A DNA stretch of 64,000 nucleotides from Roseovarius aestuarii (lineage in GTDB: Bacteria > Pseudomonadota > Alphaproteobacteria > Rhodobacterales > Rhodobacteraceae): assembly GCF_019966515.1 (NCBI RefSeq), contig NZ_JAIMIB010000001.1, forward strand, positions 1 to 64,000. Reading direction: 5' to 3'. Shown here in pieces: positions 45,227 to 55,050 of the stretch. A program made the translations under genes and the position numbers. Within the stretch, counting starts at the first letter, position 1. Every line of letters begins with the position of its first letter. The notes under the pieces are model-generated. The model made no database searches and was not told the DNA's origin. It was given only the letters and a program-made list of their open reading frames with translations.

Positions 45227-48076
45227 TCACTCTGCCGCTTCGGCATATTCCTCCATCGGCGGGCAGGTGCAGACCAGGTGCCGGTCGCCAAAAACGTTGT
45301 CGACGCGGTTGACCGGCGGCCAGTACTTATCGACCCGGAACGAGCCCGGCGGGAAGCAGCCCTGTTCGCGGCTATAGGGCCGGTCCCAGTCACCCACCAG
45401 GTCGTTGACCGTGTGGGGGGCGTGTTTCAGCGGGTTGTTCTCGGGATCGATCTTGCCGTCTTCGATCGCGCGTATCTCTTCGCGGATCGACAGCATCGCA
45501 TCGCAGAAACGGTCCAGTTCGGCCTTGGATTCCGACTCCGTCGGCTCGACCATCAGCGTACCTGCCACCGGCCAGCTCATCGTCGGGGCGTGGAAGCCAC
45601 TATCGACCAGCCGCTTGGCGATGTCGTCCACCGTCACATGGGCTGAATCCGCGTAGGGACGCGTGTCGATGATGCATTCATGCGCCACCCGGCCGTTCTT
45701 GCCGCGGTAAAGCACGTCATAGGCGCCCTCAAGCCGCTTGGCGATATAGTTGGCGTTCAGGATCGCAACCCGCGTTGCCTGAGTCAGCCCTTCGCCACCC
45801 ATCATCAGGATATAGGCCCAGCTGATCGGCAGGATCGACGGCGATCCGAAGGGTGCCGCCGAAACCGGACCTTCAGTGCCACCGGTTTCCGGATGGCCCG
45901 GCAGATGCGGGATCAGATGCGCCTTGACGCCGATCGGTCCCATGCCGGGGCCACCACCGCCATGCGGGATGCAGAAGGTCTTGTGCAGGTTCAGGTGGCT
46001 CACGTCGCCGCCAAGATCGCCTGGGCGGGAAAGGCCCACCATGGCGTTCATGTTGGCACCGTCCAGATAGACCTGCCCGCCGTGATCATGCACCAGCTTG
46101 CAGACATCCTTCACGGTTTCCTCGAACACGCCGTGGGTCGAGGGGTAGGTGATCATGCAGCCTGCAAGGTTTTCCGAATGCTCTTCGGCCTTGGCGCGGA
46201 AATCATCGACGTCAATGTCGCCGTTTTCCTTTGACTGGATCGGCACGACCTTCCAGCCCACCATCATCGCACTTGCCGGGTTGGTGCCATGCGCGCTCAT
46301 TGGAATGAGACAGATATTGCGATGGCCTTCCCCATTGGCGCGGTGATAGGCAGCGATGCTCAGCAACCCGGCATATTCACCCTGCGCGCCCGAGTTGGGC
46401 TGCATCGACAACCCGTCATAGCCGGTGATATCGCAAAGCTTTTTGCTAAGATCATCGATCAGCTCAAGATACCCCTCCGCCTGATCTTTTGGGACAAACG
46501 GATGCATCCGCGAAAACTCGCGCCAGCTCACCGGCATCATTTCGGCAGCCGAATTGAGCTTCATCGTGCAGCTTCCCAGCGGGATCATCGCCCGGTCCAG
46601 CGCCAGATCACGATCCGCGAGGCGACGCATATAGCGCATCATCTCGGTCTCGGCCCTGTTCATGTGGAAAATCGGATGGGTCAGATATTCGGTCTTCCGG
46701 TGCATGTTTTCGGGCACACGGTATTTAGGTTCGAAATCGTCGTCCTTGTTGAAGATCCCGAAGGCGCGCCAAACCGATTCGATATTCTCGGGCCGGGTGC
46801 ATTCATCGAGGCTGATGCCGACACGGGTTTCACCGACCTTACGCAGGTTGATCTTTTCATCCACGGCAGATTTCATCACCGCCGCCTGCAAGGGGCCGAC
46901 ATCCACAGTAATCGTGTCAAAGAACACTTTGGGGTCGACCTTGAAACCGGCCTTTTCCAACCCTTCGGCCAGACGCACGGTCTTGCGGTGGATACGCTGC
47001 GCGATCGCCTTGAGGCCCTTGGGCCCGTGGAACACCGCATACATCGACGCCATGACCGCCAGCAGGGCCTGCGCCGTGCAGACATTCGACATCGCCTTTT
47101 CACGGCGGATATGCTGTTCGCGGGTCTGCAGCGACAGGCGGTAGGCGCGGTTGCCATTGGCATCGATGCTGACGCCGATAATGCGTCCCGGCATCGAGCG
47201 TTTATGGGCATCTTTCGACGCCATATATGCCGCGTGCGGGCCGCCATAGCCCAGCGGCACGCCAAAGCGCTGCGTGCTGCCGACGGCGATATCGGCACCC
47301 ATGGCACCAGGCTCTTTCAGCAGGGTCAATGCCAGTGGGTCGGCGACAACGATGCCAATACCCTTGTGCTCGTGCAGCTTGGCGATGTGATCGGTGAAGT
47401 CGCGCACGTGACCGTAGGTGCCGGGATACTGGAAGATGCCGCCAAAGACCTTGCTGGCATCCATCTTGTCGGGGTTGCCGACGATCACCTCGATCCCCAG
47501 AGGGGCCGCGCGGGTCTGAATGACGGCGATGTTCTGCGGATGGCAATCGCGGTCCACGAAAAACGCCATCTGCTTCGATTTCGACACCCGCTGCGCCATG
47601 GTCATCGCTTCGGCGCAGGCGGTGGATTCGTCCAGGAGCGAGGCGTTGGCAATCTCAAGCCCGGTCAGATCGCTGACCATGGTCTGGAAGTTCAACAGCG
47701 CCTCAAGACGGCCCTGCGAAATCTCGGGCTGATAAGGCGTATAGGCCGTGTACCAGGCCGGGTTTTCCAGGATATTGCGCTGAATCGCCGGAGGCGTCAC
47801 GGTGCCGTGATAGCCCTGCCCGATCAGCGAGCACAGAACCTTGTTCTTGCCGGCGGTCAGGCGCATGTGATGCAAAAGCTCGCGCTCGGACATTGGCCGC
47901 CCGAAATCAAGCGGTTCGTCCTGACGGATATTCTTGGGCACGGTCTGGTCGATCAGCGCGTCCAGGCTGTCCACGCCAAGCGTCTCCAGCATCTCGCTCA
48001 TTTCCTCTGGCGAGGGTCCGATATGGCGTCGGTTGGCAAAATCATAGGGCAGATAGTCTGTCGGTTCGAATGGCAT
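45227..48076 (-). CDS. gcvP: Glycine dehydrogenase (aminomethyl-transferring), P protein
   Basis: PLP-dependent decarboxylase of the glycine cleavage system, 949 aa, the normal length of the fused bacterial form. The PLP lysine is in [18 protein letters not shown]. Other marks are [15 protein letters not shown] at the N-terminus and the paired homologous halves. The ATG at 48076 is preceded by GGAGAG and gives [13 protein letters not shown]; an 18-codon extension is open upstream. It is third in gcvT-gcvH-gcvP, but a terminator-like hairpin separates it from gcvH, so its level may be set separately. Confidence 0.97.
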   Translation of the reverse strand: MPFEPTDYLPYDFANRRHIGPSPEEMSEMLETLGVDSLDALIDQTVPKNIRQDEPLDFGRPMSERELLHHMRLTAGKNKVLCSLIGQGYHGTVTPPAIQRNILENPAWYTAYTPYQPEISQGRLEALLNFQTMVSDLTGLEIANASLLDESTACAEAMTMAQRVSKSKQMAFFVDRDCHPQNIAVIQTRAAPLGIEVIVGNPDKMDASKVFGGIFQYPGTYGHVRDFTDHIAKLHEHKGIGIVVADPLALTLLKEPGAMGADIAVGSTQRFGVPLGYGGPHAAYMASKDAHKRSMPGRIIGVSIDANGNRAYRLSLQTREQHIRREKAMSNVCTAQALLAVMASMYAVFHGPKGLKAIAQRIHRKTVRLAEGLEKAGFKVDPKVFFDTITVDVGPLQAAVMKSAVDEKINLRKVGETRVGISLDECTRPENIESVWRAFGIFNKDDDFEPKYRVPENMHRKTEYLTHPIFHMNRAETEMMRYMRRLADRDLALDRAMIPLGSCTMKLNSAAEMMPVSWREFSRMHPFVPKDQAEGYLELIDDLSKKLCDITGYDGLSMQPNSGAQGEYAGLLSIAAYHRANGEGHRNICLIPMSAHGTNPASAMMVGWKVVPIQSKENGDIDVDDFRAKAEEHSENLAGCMITYPSTHGVFEETVKDVCKLVHDHGGQVYLDGANMNAMVGLSRPGDLGGDVSHLNLHKTFCIPHGGGGPGMGPIGVKAHLIPHLPGHPETGGTEGPVSAAPFGSPSILPISWAYILMMGGEGLTQATRVAILNANYIAKRLEGAYDVLYRGKNGRVAHECIIDTRPYADSAHVTVDDIAKRLVDSGFHAPTMSWPVAGTLMVEPTESESKAELDRFCDAMLSIREEIRAIEDGKIDPENNPLKHAPHTVNDLVGDWDRPYSREQGCFPPGSFRVDKYWPPVNRVDNVFGDRHLVCTCPPMEEYAEAAE

Positions 48077-48134
48077 TCCACTCTCCATCAGGTCACGAAC
48101 AGGCATCGCAGCACCGCGCCCATTCTTCATCTTT

Positions 48135-48170
48135 CAAAAAATACTCCCGCCAAAGGCACCCGGCGGGAGT
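48135..48170 (-). terminator. Terminator-like hairpin between gcvH and gcvP
   Basis: On the minus strand a perfect 9-bp stem, ACTCCCGCC paired with GGCGGGAGT (48143-48151 with 48162-48170), ten-base loop, is followed directly by ATTTTTTG. This has all features of an intrinsic terminator, ten bases after the gcvH stop and about 60 before the gcvP start. Confidence 0.82.
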
Positions 48171-48179
48171 GCCGAAGCA

Positions 48180-48539
48180 TCAGCCGATAAATTTCTTATA
48201 GGCCGCTTCATCCATGTAATCGTCCATCTGGGACGGGTCGCTGGCCTTGATCTTGAAGAACCAGGCGTCACCTTCGGGGTCTTCGTTCACCTTGCCGGGC
48301 TCATCAGCCAGCACTTCGTTGACTTCGACGATTTCACCGTCGAGCGGAGACAGGATGTCGCTTGCCGCTTTCACGGATTCGATCACCACCGCATCGTCAT
48401 CTTTCGACACTTCGGTGCCCACCTCGGGCAGTTCGACAAAGACAACATCGCCCAGCTGCTCGCTGGCGTGGGCGGTAATGCCCACCACCACAACATCATC
48501 TTCGACGCGCAGCCATTCGTGTTCTTCGGTGTATTTCAT
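48180..48539 (-). CDS. gcvH: Glycine cleavage system H protein
   Basis: 119-aa lipoyl carrier that shuttles the aminomethyl group between P, T and L proteins. The lipoylated lysine lies in [15 protein letters not shown], with the typical N-terminus [16 protein letters not shown] and the C-terminal [20 protein letters not shown]. It begins 21 bases after gcvT, within the riboswitch-controlled operon. Confidence 0.97.
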   Translation of the reverse strand: MKYTEEHEWLRVEDDVVVVGITAHASEQLGDVVFVELPEVGTEVSKDDDAVVIESVKAASDILSPLDGEIVEVNEVLADEPGKVNEDPEGDAWFFKIKASDPSQMDDYMDEAAYKKFIG

Positions 48540-48560
48540 CTGGGTCTCTCCCTTGGTTGA

Positions 48561-49685
48561 TCAGCGTTTGAAATTGGCGGGGGTAAAGGGCATCGCGGCC
48601 ACCGTCACCGGCTGGCGCTTGTTACGCACTTCCCCAAATAGTTGTGTGCCCTCAGCGGCCAGGTCACTGGACACATAACCCATCGCCATCGGCCCTTCGA
48701 TGGTTGGCCCGAACGCGCCCGAGGTCACGTTACCGACCTGCTCACCACCTTCGGCGGTGGCATAAAGCGGGGTGCCTTCGCGCATCGGAGCGCGCCCGTC
48801 GGGGCGCAGGCCCACACGGGTCCGGCTGGTGCCGTTTTCGAACTCGTTCAGAATGCGATCCGCACCGGGAAATCCACCTTCGCGGTCGCCGCCCTTGCGA
48901 CGTACCCTCTGGATTGCCCAGGTCAGCGCGGCCTCAACCGGGCTGGTGGTGGTGTCGATGTCATTGCCATAAAGGCAAAGTCCACCTTCCAGCCGCAGGC
49001 TATCACGCGCACCCAACCCAATTGGCTCCACATCCTCATGCGCAAGAAGCGCCTTGGCCAGGGCAACAGCTTTTTCGTTGCTGACCGAAATTTCATACCC
49101 GTCCTCGCCGGTATACCCCGACCGCGAAATCCACAGCTCATCGAATTCCGAGCCGAAAATGCCCACATCCATGAACTTCATATCTGCCGCTTCCGGGACG
49201 ATACCGGCCAGCACGGCCTCGGCTGCCGGGCCCTGCAGGGCCATAAGCGCACGGTCTTCGATCACATCGACCGAACAGTCATCAAGCCCCGCCCGCATCA
49301 GCGCGATATCGCCTTCTTTGCACGCCGCATTGACGACAACAAACATGTGATCCCCGCGGTTTGCAATCATCAGATCGTCAAGAATACCGCCTTCGTCATT
49401 GGTGAAAAAACCATAGCGTTGCCGGTTCGCACCGAGGCCTGCCAAATTGACCGGCACCAGTTTCTCCATTGCCAGCGCTGCGGCTTCGTAGCTGCCACCG
49501 GCATAGACAATCACCTGCCCCATATGACTGACGTCAAACAGGCCGGCCTTTGAACGGGTGTGCAGATGTTCCTTCATCACGCCCAGCGGATATTGCACAG
49601 GCATTTCATAACCGGCAAAGGGCACCATCTTTCCGCCCAGTTCGACATGCAGGTCACGCAACGGAGTCGTCTTCAGATCGCTCAT
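48561..49685 (-). CDS. gcvT: Glycine cleavage system T protein (aminomethyltransferase)
   Basis: 374-aa tetrahydrofolate-dependent aminomethyltransferase, first gene of the operon. N-terminal TTPLRDLHVELGGKMVPFAG, the FDVSHMGQ block, SRSGYTGEDGYEI and the GLGARDSLRLEGGLCLYGND segment identify GcvT. The ATG at 49685 follows a GGAGG-type site; a 22-codon extension upstream is not family-like. A tandem glycine riboswitch lies in its leader. Confidence 0.96.
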   Translation of the reverse strand: MSDLKTTPLRDLHVELGGKMVPFAGYEMPVQYPLGVMKEHLHTRSKAGLFDVSHMGQVIVYAGGSYEAAALAMEKLVPVNLAGLGANRQRYGFFTNDEGGILDDLMIANRGDHMFVVVNAACKEGDIALMRAGLDDCSVDVIEDRALMALQGPAAEAVLAGIVPEAADMKFMDVGIFGSEFDELWISRSGYTGEDGYEISVSNEKAVALAKALLAHEDVEPIGLGARDSLRLEGGLCLYGNDIDTTTSPVEAALTWAIQRVRRKGGDREGGFPGADRILNEFENGTSRTRVGLRPDGRAPMREGTPLYATAEGGEQVGNVTSGAFGPTIEGPMAMGYVSSDLAAEGTQLFGEVRNKRQPVTVAAMPFTPANFKR

Positions 49686-49770
49686 CGCTTTCCTCCCATT
49701 GGTTGGCCGGGGAAATCTGTCGATCTGTCCGGCATCGGTTTTGCAAACCATAATTGGTCTGCCACGATGC

Positions 49771-49919
49771 CCCCTCTGTCCTTTCGCCTGAGATCGCTAT
49801 CCCTTCGGCGGGTGCAAGCCTGCACCACTCTCCAGAGTTTTGCAATCTGATCGGTCCTGATGGCCTGAGAGTTTCCGGGGCGGTTGCTCCTTCGGCACCG
49901 GATTAACCGGTTCTCCCAA
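49771..49919 (-). ncRNA. Tandem glycine riboswitch upstream of gcvTHP
   Basis: Two consecutive glycine aptamers can be read on the minus strand. The first (about 49850-49919) has GGGAGA, CCGAAGGAGCAA, CTCTCAGGC and a closing GGACCGA. The second (about 49771-49840) has CTCTGGAGAG, GCCGAAGGG, ATCTCAGGC, AAAGGACAGAGGGG. These are the conserved elements of the glycine riboswitch. It lies about 85 bases before gcvT and should switch expression on with glycine. Confidence 0.95.
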
Positions 49920-50395
49920 TCAGATTTGAGTGTGCTCTAGTATACAAGCTGAGTCGGCGCAAGCCATATTTTCTTCCCACCCGCATCTTTTTCCTGCACC
50001 CAGATCGGACAGCGTATCTACGGAAAAAAGCCGGGTTCGGGCCATATTATACGGCCTTTTCATGAGCGCTCGCGGCGCCTCCGGATCGCGCTCATTCACC
50101 TTAAGGTTGCAAGAGATGCCCCACCCGGGCTCTGATTGCATAACTGGGCGGGAAAATTTCGAATTCCAAGTTTGCCACCGGCGGCGTGATGCCGAAAATC
50201 GGTGATCTTGGCAGGTTCATATTGGCTCGCTGGCTATCGGCCCGGCCTAGGGCGAATCGGAGAACGAGACCCGTGCGACAATTGCCATGACTGGCGGTTC
50301 GCCGCCAACACCACAATTTTCCCGCCAACGCCCTCGGCGCACAACCTCGTCTCTAACCTAGTCCAAGAGGTTTTCAGACGGCATCAAAGCGTCTG
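49920..50395. other. Intergenic region between glycine riboswitch and cupin gene
   Basis: About 475 bases without a gene I can support. The part next to the riboswitch should contain the gcv promoter. Open frames on the plus strand here have no codon bias and no recognised similarity. No tRNA or mobile-element trace is seen. Confidence 0.5.
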
Positions 50396-50752
50396 CTATT
50401 CGGCGATCATATAGAATTTCCGCAGCTTCTCGGTGATCTCCCAGATCACCGGATCGCCTTTGGCGATGAAAAACGTATCGCCTGCGCTGAATGTCTCGGC
50501 ACGCCCATCTGGATGCGTCAGCGTCACCGAACCCGAGATCACGGTCATCATCTCGTGTACCGGATAAGCCTCGATCTCTTCTCGGCACGGCGCGCATTCC
50601 CAGACGCCGGTCAAGACACTTTCATCCTCGGTTTCAAAGACTGAATGGATGGTCTCTGTGTGATCGTCTGTGGTAAACGCCTCAGGCGCGGTCAGGTCGG
50701 ATGGGACCATCGTTGCCGGATGCGAGGGTAATCTGAAATCTCGATTTGTCAT
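50396..50752 (-). CDS. Cupin-domain protein (DUF861/EutQ-like)
   Basis: 118-aa single cupin barrel. The two cupin motifs are partly visible around HEMMTVISGSVTLTHPDGRA and SAGDTFFIAKGDPVIWEI, as in the DUF861 (ureidoglycine-aminohydrolase-like) group. No catalytic role can be assigned. It lies 34 bases after the acyl-CoA synthetase gene on the same strand and is probably co-transcribed. Confidence 0.87.
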   Translation of the reverse strand: MTNRDFRLPSHPATMVPSDLTAPEAFTTDDHTETIHSVFETEDESVLTGVWECAPCREEIEAYPVHEMMTVISGSVTLTHPDGRAETFSAGDTFFIAKGDPVIWEITEKLRKFYMIAE

Positions 50753-50786
50753 GTTTCACCCCATTTATCTACGCGCAGGCAGTCGC

Positions 50787-52670
50787 TTACTCCGCCCACT
50801 CCCACGGTCGCGTGTAATTCCCAAGAACCTCGGCCAGCTTGGTCTCGTCCGCGCCATCGACTTTTTCCAGTTGCGCGACCAGCCCGCGCTTTTTGTCGTC
50901 GATCACCTGTGTGACCCGCGTGGACAGCCCGGCCTTTTCCAGATCGGCATTGTAAATACGGGTGATGGCGCGTTTGCGCAGATCCGGCTTGAAGACCTTG
51001 CCGACCGCTGTCTTGGGCAACTCGTCCAGCACCTCGATATATTTCGGGATGGCGGCGCGTTCGTGCACATGTATCTTGCAATGCTCGCGCAGTTCGTCGC
51101 CTGTCACGTTGGCGCCCTCCACCAGCTCGACATAGGCACAGGGGATTTCGCCGGCATGCGAGTCTGGTTGACCAATCGCGCCCGCCATCGCCACTGCCTT
51201 ATGCGCCATCAGCGCCTCTTCGATATCCGCCGGGTCGATATTGTGACCACCGCGGATGATCAGGTCTTTGGCACGGCCCGTAATCCATAGGTAACCGTCC
51301 TCGTCTATCCGCCCCAGATCACCGGTGCGCAGGTATTTTTCCTTGTGATAGAGGTCGCGGTTCTTGGCCGCCTCGGTGTATGTATTGCCTGCGAAAACAC
51401 CAGGATTGTCGATGCAGATCTCGCCCACTTCGTCCACGGCACATTCCGCGGGACCGTCCGGCGTGTTGTTGAAAATCTTGACATCCGTATAGGGCAGCGG
51501 CACCCCGACCGAGCCGACCTTCTTCTCGCCGGTGGGCGGGTTGCAGGAGACCAGACAGGTGGCCTCTGTCAGTCCGTAACCTTCAATAACGGTCATGCCG
51601 GTGGCGCTTTCGAACCGTTTGAAAAGCTCCAGCGGCATCGGGGCCGAGCCGGAAAACGCGTTCTTGACGGTTGAGATATCGGCGTCGACCTTACGCTGCA
51701 TCAGCGCAGCAGTGGCCGTGGGGACGGTGATCACAAAACTGATTTTCCAGCGCTCGCACAGCTTCCAGAAATTGTCGAACACGCCATCGCCGCGAAACCC
51801 TGCCGGAGTGGGAAACACCACATGTGCCCCGGATTTTATCATCGCCATCAGGATCACATGGCAGGCAAAGACGTGGAACAGCGGCAGCGGGCACATGATC
51901 ACGTCTGTTTCGTCAAACAGCAGCTTACCCCCCAGCCAGCCGTTATAGACCATGCCCGAATAGCGATGCTGCGCCACTTTGGGCATGCCCGTCGTGCCAC
52001 CGGTATGGAAATAGGCCCCGACCCTGTCGGCACTCGGGTCGTCGAAATCGAGCGTGGTGTTCTGCTTCGCCATTTCCTTATTGAAATTCAGCACATCCGC
52101 ATGATGGCCGGTCGGGTTTTTCGGCCGCACAAACGGCACGATCCAGCTTTTCGGCGGGCTGAGATAGGTGTTCAGGTCAATCTCAAGCACGGTGTGAACC
52201 TTAGGCGCATGGCGCACGGCCTCGGCGGTTTTCTGGGCAATGTCGGTCTTGGGAAAGGACTTGAGCGTAACAACCACTTTCGCGTTTGTTTCACGCAGGA
52301 TGGCACCGATCTGCTCGGGCTCCAGCAGCGGGTTGATCGGGTTCACGATACCCGCAACCATACCACCGATCGTGGCAGCGGCGGTTTCAAGACAGTTCGG
52401 CAATACCAGCGCCACTACATCCTTTTCACTGATCCGCAGGCTGCGATAGAGGTTAGCCGCCCGACAGACCTGATCATGAAACTGCTGCCAGGTCAGGGTT
52501 TTCGCGCTGTCATCCGGCCCCGAGAAAAGCTGGTAGGAAATCGCGGGGCGGTCGGGAAAGGCCTTCGTCGTTTCCCGCAACATCTGATACAGCGTCTCGG
52601 GCCGCTCGCGCGCGTCCCACGGCATTTCTTCCTCAATTTTGAGCACATCTGCCCGTGTCGAAAAGCTCAT
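50787..52670 (-). CDS. Acyl-CoA synthetase (AMP-forming)
   Basis: 627-aa adenylate-forming ligase that makes acyl-CoA from a carboxylic acid, ATP and CoA. The P-loop is HTGGTTGMPKVA, followed by EGYGLTEATCLVSCNPPTGE, YLRTGDLGRID, the hinge GRAKDLIIRGGHNIDP and the catalytic lysine in PKTAVGKVFKPDLRKR. The length is at the long end for the family, mainly because of an N-terminal extension. Medium/long-chain fatty acids or aromatic acids are possible substrates. Confidence 0.9.
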   Translation of the reverse strand: MSFSTRADVLKIEEEMPWDARERPETLYQMLRETTKAFPDRPAISYQLFSGPDDSAKTLTWQQFHDQVCRAANLYRSLRISEKDVVALVLPNCLETAAATIGGMVAGIVNPINPLLEPEQIGAILRETNAKVVVTLKSFPKTDIAQKTAEAVRHAPKVHTVLEIDLNTYLSPPKSWIVPFVRPKNPTGHHADVLNFNKEMAKQNTTLDFDDPSADRVGAYFHTGGTTGMPKVAQHRYSGMVYNGWLGGKLLFDETDVIMCPLPLFHVFACHVILMAMIKSGAHVVFPTPAGFRGDGVFDNFWKLCERWKISFVITVPTATAALMQRKVDADISTVKNAFSGSAPMPLELFKRFESATGMTVIEGYGLTEATCLVSCNPPTGEKKVGSVGVPLPYTDVKIFNNTPDGPAECAVDEVGEICIDNPGVFAGNTYTEAAKNRDLYHKEKYLRTGDLGRIDEDGYLWITGRAKDLIIRGGHNIDPADIEEALMAHKAVAMAGAIGQPDSHAGEIPCAYVELVEGANVTGDELREHCKIHVHERAAIPKYIEVLDELPKTAVGKVFKPDLRKRAITRIYNADLEKAGLSTRVTQVIDDKKRGLVAQLEKVDGADETKLAEVLGNYTRPWEWAE

Positions 52671-52782
52671 TCACGTTCCTCCCAAACCGCCGTGTAATCC
52701 AGCGTGACTTTTCCCTTAGCTGCCAGCATGGGTGTGTTTGGTCCGTCGTGCAAGTTTTACGCGGCGTAGCCGTGAATTGTCC

Positions 52783-53739
52783 CTAACGTGAACAAGCTGC
52801 GAAGCCGTCTGCTAACCCCAGCATTAACGAAGCATAAAGCTCTGCGCCGGGTTCATACGCCGAACCCATCGGATCAAGAATACCGGTTTGCAGATTGTCG
52901 GTCACGAGGCTGGTCGCCAGTTTCGGATCAAACTGCGGTTCAGTCAGAACGCAGGTTATCCCGTGGGCCGCGATCAGATCGCGCAAAGCCGCAATTCTTG
53001 CCGGGCCGGGCCGGGCAGCATCGCCCAGCGAAATCGCGGCTGCTGCGGGTATATCAAACGCCTCTTCGAAATAGTGATAGGCATCATGCTGCAGAAGGAA
53101 TGGCACCTCCTCAAGCGCGGCAAGTCGCGCCGCAATTTCTTGCTCGACCGCCATAATCTGATCTGCACCGTGGCTGGCATTTGTTTGATAAAGCGTGGCA
53201 TTTTCCGGGTCCAACTCAGAAAGCTCGGCGGCGATCAGAGTAAGCCAGTGCCGCGCGTTTTGAGGATCAAGCCAGGCATGCGGATCCACGTCACCCGCAT
53301 GATCGTGGGCCTCATGATCGCCGTGCTCATCGTCGTTGTGCTCGTCATGGTTATCGTGTTCAGCCTCGTCGTCGTGATCGCCAAGATCAAATCCTATACC
53401 CTCGCGAAAAGGCAGCAGGCGCGTCCCATCGGCCTCAAGCAGTTCGATCGAGCGCGCCTCACCGGAAAGCTTATCAATGGTACTGCCAAGCCAGGGGGTC
53501 AGCCCCTCACCCATCCATACTACCAGATCGGCCTCTGACAGAGCCGCCGCCTCGGAGGGGCGCAAAGCATAGTGATGTGGCGACGCTCCCGGGCGCATGA
53601 TCAGGTCCGGTGTCCCCGCCCCCTTCATCACCTGCGCCACCAGCGAATGCACCGGCGCGATATCGACCGCGACATGCGGCACCTCTGCCTGCGCGATCGA
53701 CGCGCTAAGAAACATAGCTGGGATAATTGTCGGTCGCAT
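52783..53739 (-). CDS. znuA: Zinc ABC transporter substrate-binding protein ZnuA
   Basis: Periplasmic zinc-binding protein of 318 aa. The ATG at 53739 gives a signal peptide (MRPTIIPAMFLSASIAQAE). Cluster A-1 marks include the zinc histidine in GASPHHYALRPSEA, a His/Asp-rich loop (about residues 135-160), DPHAWLDPQNAR, and LLQHDAYHYFEEAF. The loop likely senses or buffers zinc. It is divergent from zur-znuCB, with a Zur-type operator in between; an upstream in-frame start at 53802 would run through that operator. Confidence 0.94.
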   Translation of the reverse strand: MRPTIIPAMFLSASIAQAEVPHVAVDIAPVHSLVAQVMKGAGTPDLIMRPGASPHHYALRPSEAAALSEADLVVWMGEGLTPWLGSTIDKLSGEARSIELLEADGTRLLPFREGIGFDLGDHDDEAEHDNHDEHNDDEHGDHEAHDHAGDVDPHAWLDPQNARHWLTLIAAELSELDPENATLYQTNASHGADQIMAVEQEIAARLAALEEVPFLLQHDAYHYFEEAFDIPAAAAISLGDAARPGPARIAALRDLIAAHGITCVLTEPQFDPKLATSLVTDNLQTGILDPMGSAYEPGAELYASLMLGLADGFAACSR

Positions 53740-53781
53740 GTGCAAGTCTCCTGAAGCAGGGTATTCGCCGGGCTTGATAGT

Positions 53782-53796
53782 TGTTACTTTATAACA
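53782..53796. promoter_or_regulatory. Zur-type operator between znuA and zur-znuCB
   Basis: The 15-mer TGTTACTTTATAACA has inverted arms TGTTA/TAACA, close to the alphaproteobacterial Zur consensus TGTTATRTTATAACA. It sits centrally between the divergent znuA and zur starts, so one Zur dimer could repress both. Confidence 0.8.
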
Positions 53797-53830
53797 TATC
53801 AACCCTGTAAGCGCGCTTTAAGGGATCACC

Positions 53831-54310
53831 ATGGACGCCATCGGGTTTGAAACCCACGATCATCACAGTTGCATCCGCGACGGGCTTGAGGCTGTCGCCG
53901 GTTATTGCGCAACCAACCGTCTGCAGTTTACCCCCGTGCGCCGCCGTGCGCTGGAGATCCTGCTGCAGCAGCATCGCGCGATGGGCGCCTACGAAATCCT
54001 CGACCAGCTGCGAGAAGACGGGCTGGGCTCGCAGCCGCCCGTAGCCTACCGGGCGCTTGATTTCCTGATCAGTCACGGGTTCGCTCACAAGATCGAACGG
54101 GTAAACGGCTTTATCGCCTGCACCCATCCCGGCCATGATCACACACCCGTCTTTCTGATTTGCCGTGAATGCGATGCGGTGGCCGAAACCCATGCAGAGC
54201 CGTCCCGGGGCATGTTGGGCAAGGCTGCCTCTGAAACCGGCTTCACCATCGAGCAGGCGGTGGTCGAGGTGCTGGGCCTCTGCCCCAACTGTGCACCGGT
54301 AGCGCCATGA
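53831..54310 (+). CDS. zur: Zinc uptake regulator Zur (Fur family)
   Basis: 159-aa Fur-family repressor that uses zinc as co-repressor. The winged HTH contains FTPVRRRALEILLQQHRAMG and YEILDQLREDGLGSQPPVAYRAL. The dimerisation domain carries the metal histidines in ACTHPGHDHTP and the structural cysteine pairs CRECDA and CPNC. An N-terminal His cluster (ETHDHHSC) is unusual. It overlaps znuC by four bases (ATGA) and shares the promoter region with divergent znuA. Confidence 0.93.
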   Translation: MDAIGFETHDHHSCIRDGLEAVAGYCATNRLQFTPVRRRALEILLQQHRAMGAYEILDQLREDGLGSQPPVAYRALDFLISHGFAHKIERVNGFIACTHPGHDHTPVFLICRECDAVAETHAEPSRGMLGKAASETGFTIEQAVVEVLGLCPNCAPVAP

Positions 54311-55050
54311 CATTAATTGAAACCCGCAGCGTCGAAATCCGTCACGGCGCCAACACGGTGCTGCACGATGTCAATCTGAGCATCGAGCGCGGCGAGATTG
54401 TCACCATCGTCGGCCCCAACGGGTCGGGCAAATCCTCTCTGCTCAGGGCGTTGATCGGCGCGATCCGGCCTGCACGTGGCTCTGTCACGCGGAAACCTGG
54501 GTTGCGCATCGGTTATGTGCCGCAATCGCTGCATATCGATCTGACCTTGCCGATTACCGCTCGCCGCTTTCTGTCCCTGCCCCGGCGCCACGCCAGTGCT
54601 GACGTGGACAAGGCGCTTGAACAGGCGGGCCTGCCCGATCTGCATGACCGGCAGATGGCCGATCTTTCCGGCGGTCAGTTCCAGCGTGTCCAGCTGGCAC
54701 GCGCCCTGATGGAGAAGCCTGATCTGCTGATCCTTGACGAGGCCACGCAGGGCCTTGATCAACCCGGCTCGGCCGCGTTTTACCGCCGCATTGAGGAGGT
54801 GCGGCGCGATCTGGGCTGCGCCGTACTGATGGTCAGCCACGAACTGCACGTGGTGATGAGCGCCTCTGATAGGGTGATCTGCCTCAACGGTCATATCTGC
54901 TGCGAAGGCAAGCCCGAGGTCGTGGCCTCGGCCCCGGAATACCGTGCGATCTTTGGTTCCGGCACCGGCGGCGCGCTGGCGCTTTATCGCCATGACCATG
55001 ACCATCACCACGATCACGCCTGCGATCATGACCACGAGGCGGCTGAATAA
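54307..55050 (+). CDS. znuC: Zinc ABC transporter ATP-binding protein ZnuC
   Basis: 247-aa ATPase of the high-affinity zinc importer. Walker A GPNGSGKSS, signature LSGGQFQRVQLARA, Walker B LLILDEATQGLD and the switch histidine in VSHELHVV are complete. After the conserved domain the last 22 residues form a His/Asp tail (RHDHDHHHDHACDHDHEAAE), which may bind zinc. Its stop overlaps the znuB start as TAATG. Confidence 0.95.
   Translation: MTLIETRSVEIRHGANTVLHDVNLSIERGEIVTIVGPNGSGKSSLLRALIGAIRPARGSVTRKPGLRIGYVPQSLHIDLTLPITARRFLSLPRRHASADVDKALEQAGLPDLHDRQMADLSGGQFQRVQLARALMEKPDLLILDEATQGLDQPGSAAFYRRIEEVRRDLGCAVLMVSHELHVVMSASDRVICLNGHICCEGKPEVVASAPEYRAIFGSGTGGALALYRHDHDHHHDHACDHDHEAAE

Noticed and set aside
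46289-48190. 633-codon plus-strand ORF opposite gcvP
   Set aside because: Mirror frame of a high-GC gene; His/Arg-rich translation without domains; gcvP on the other strand is unmistakable.
49930-50414. Plus-strand open frames between riboswitch and cupin
   Set aside because: No codon bias, no similarity, poor ribosome sites.
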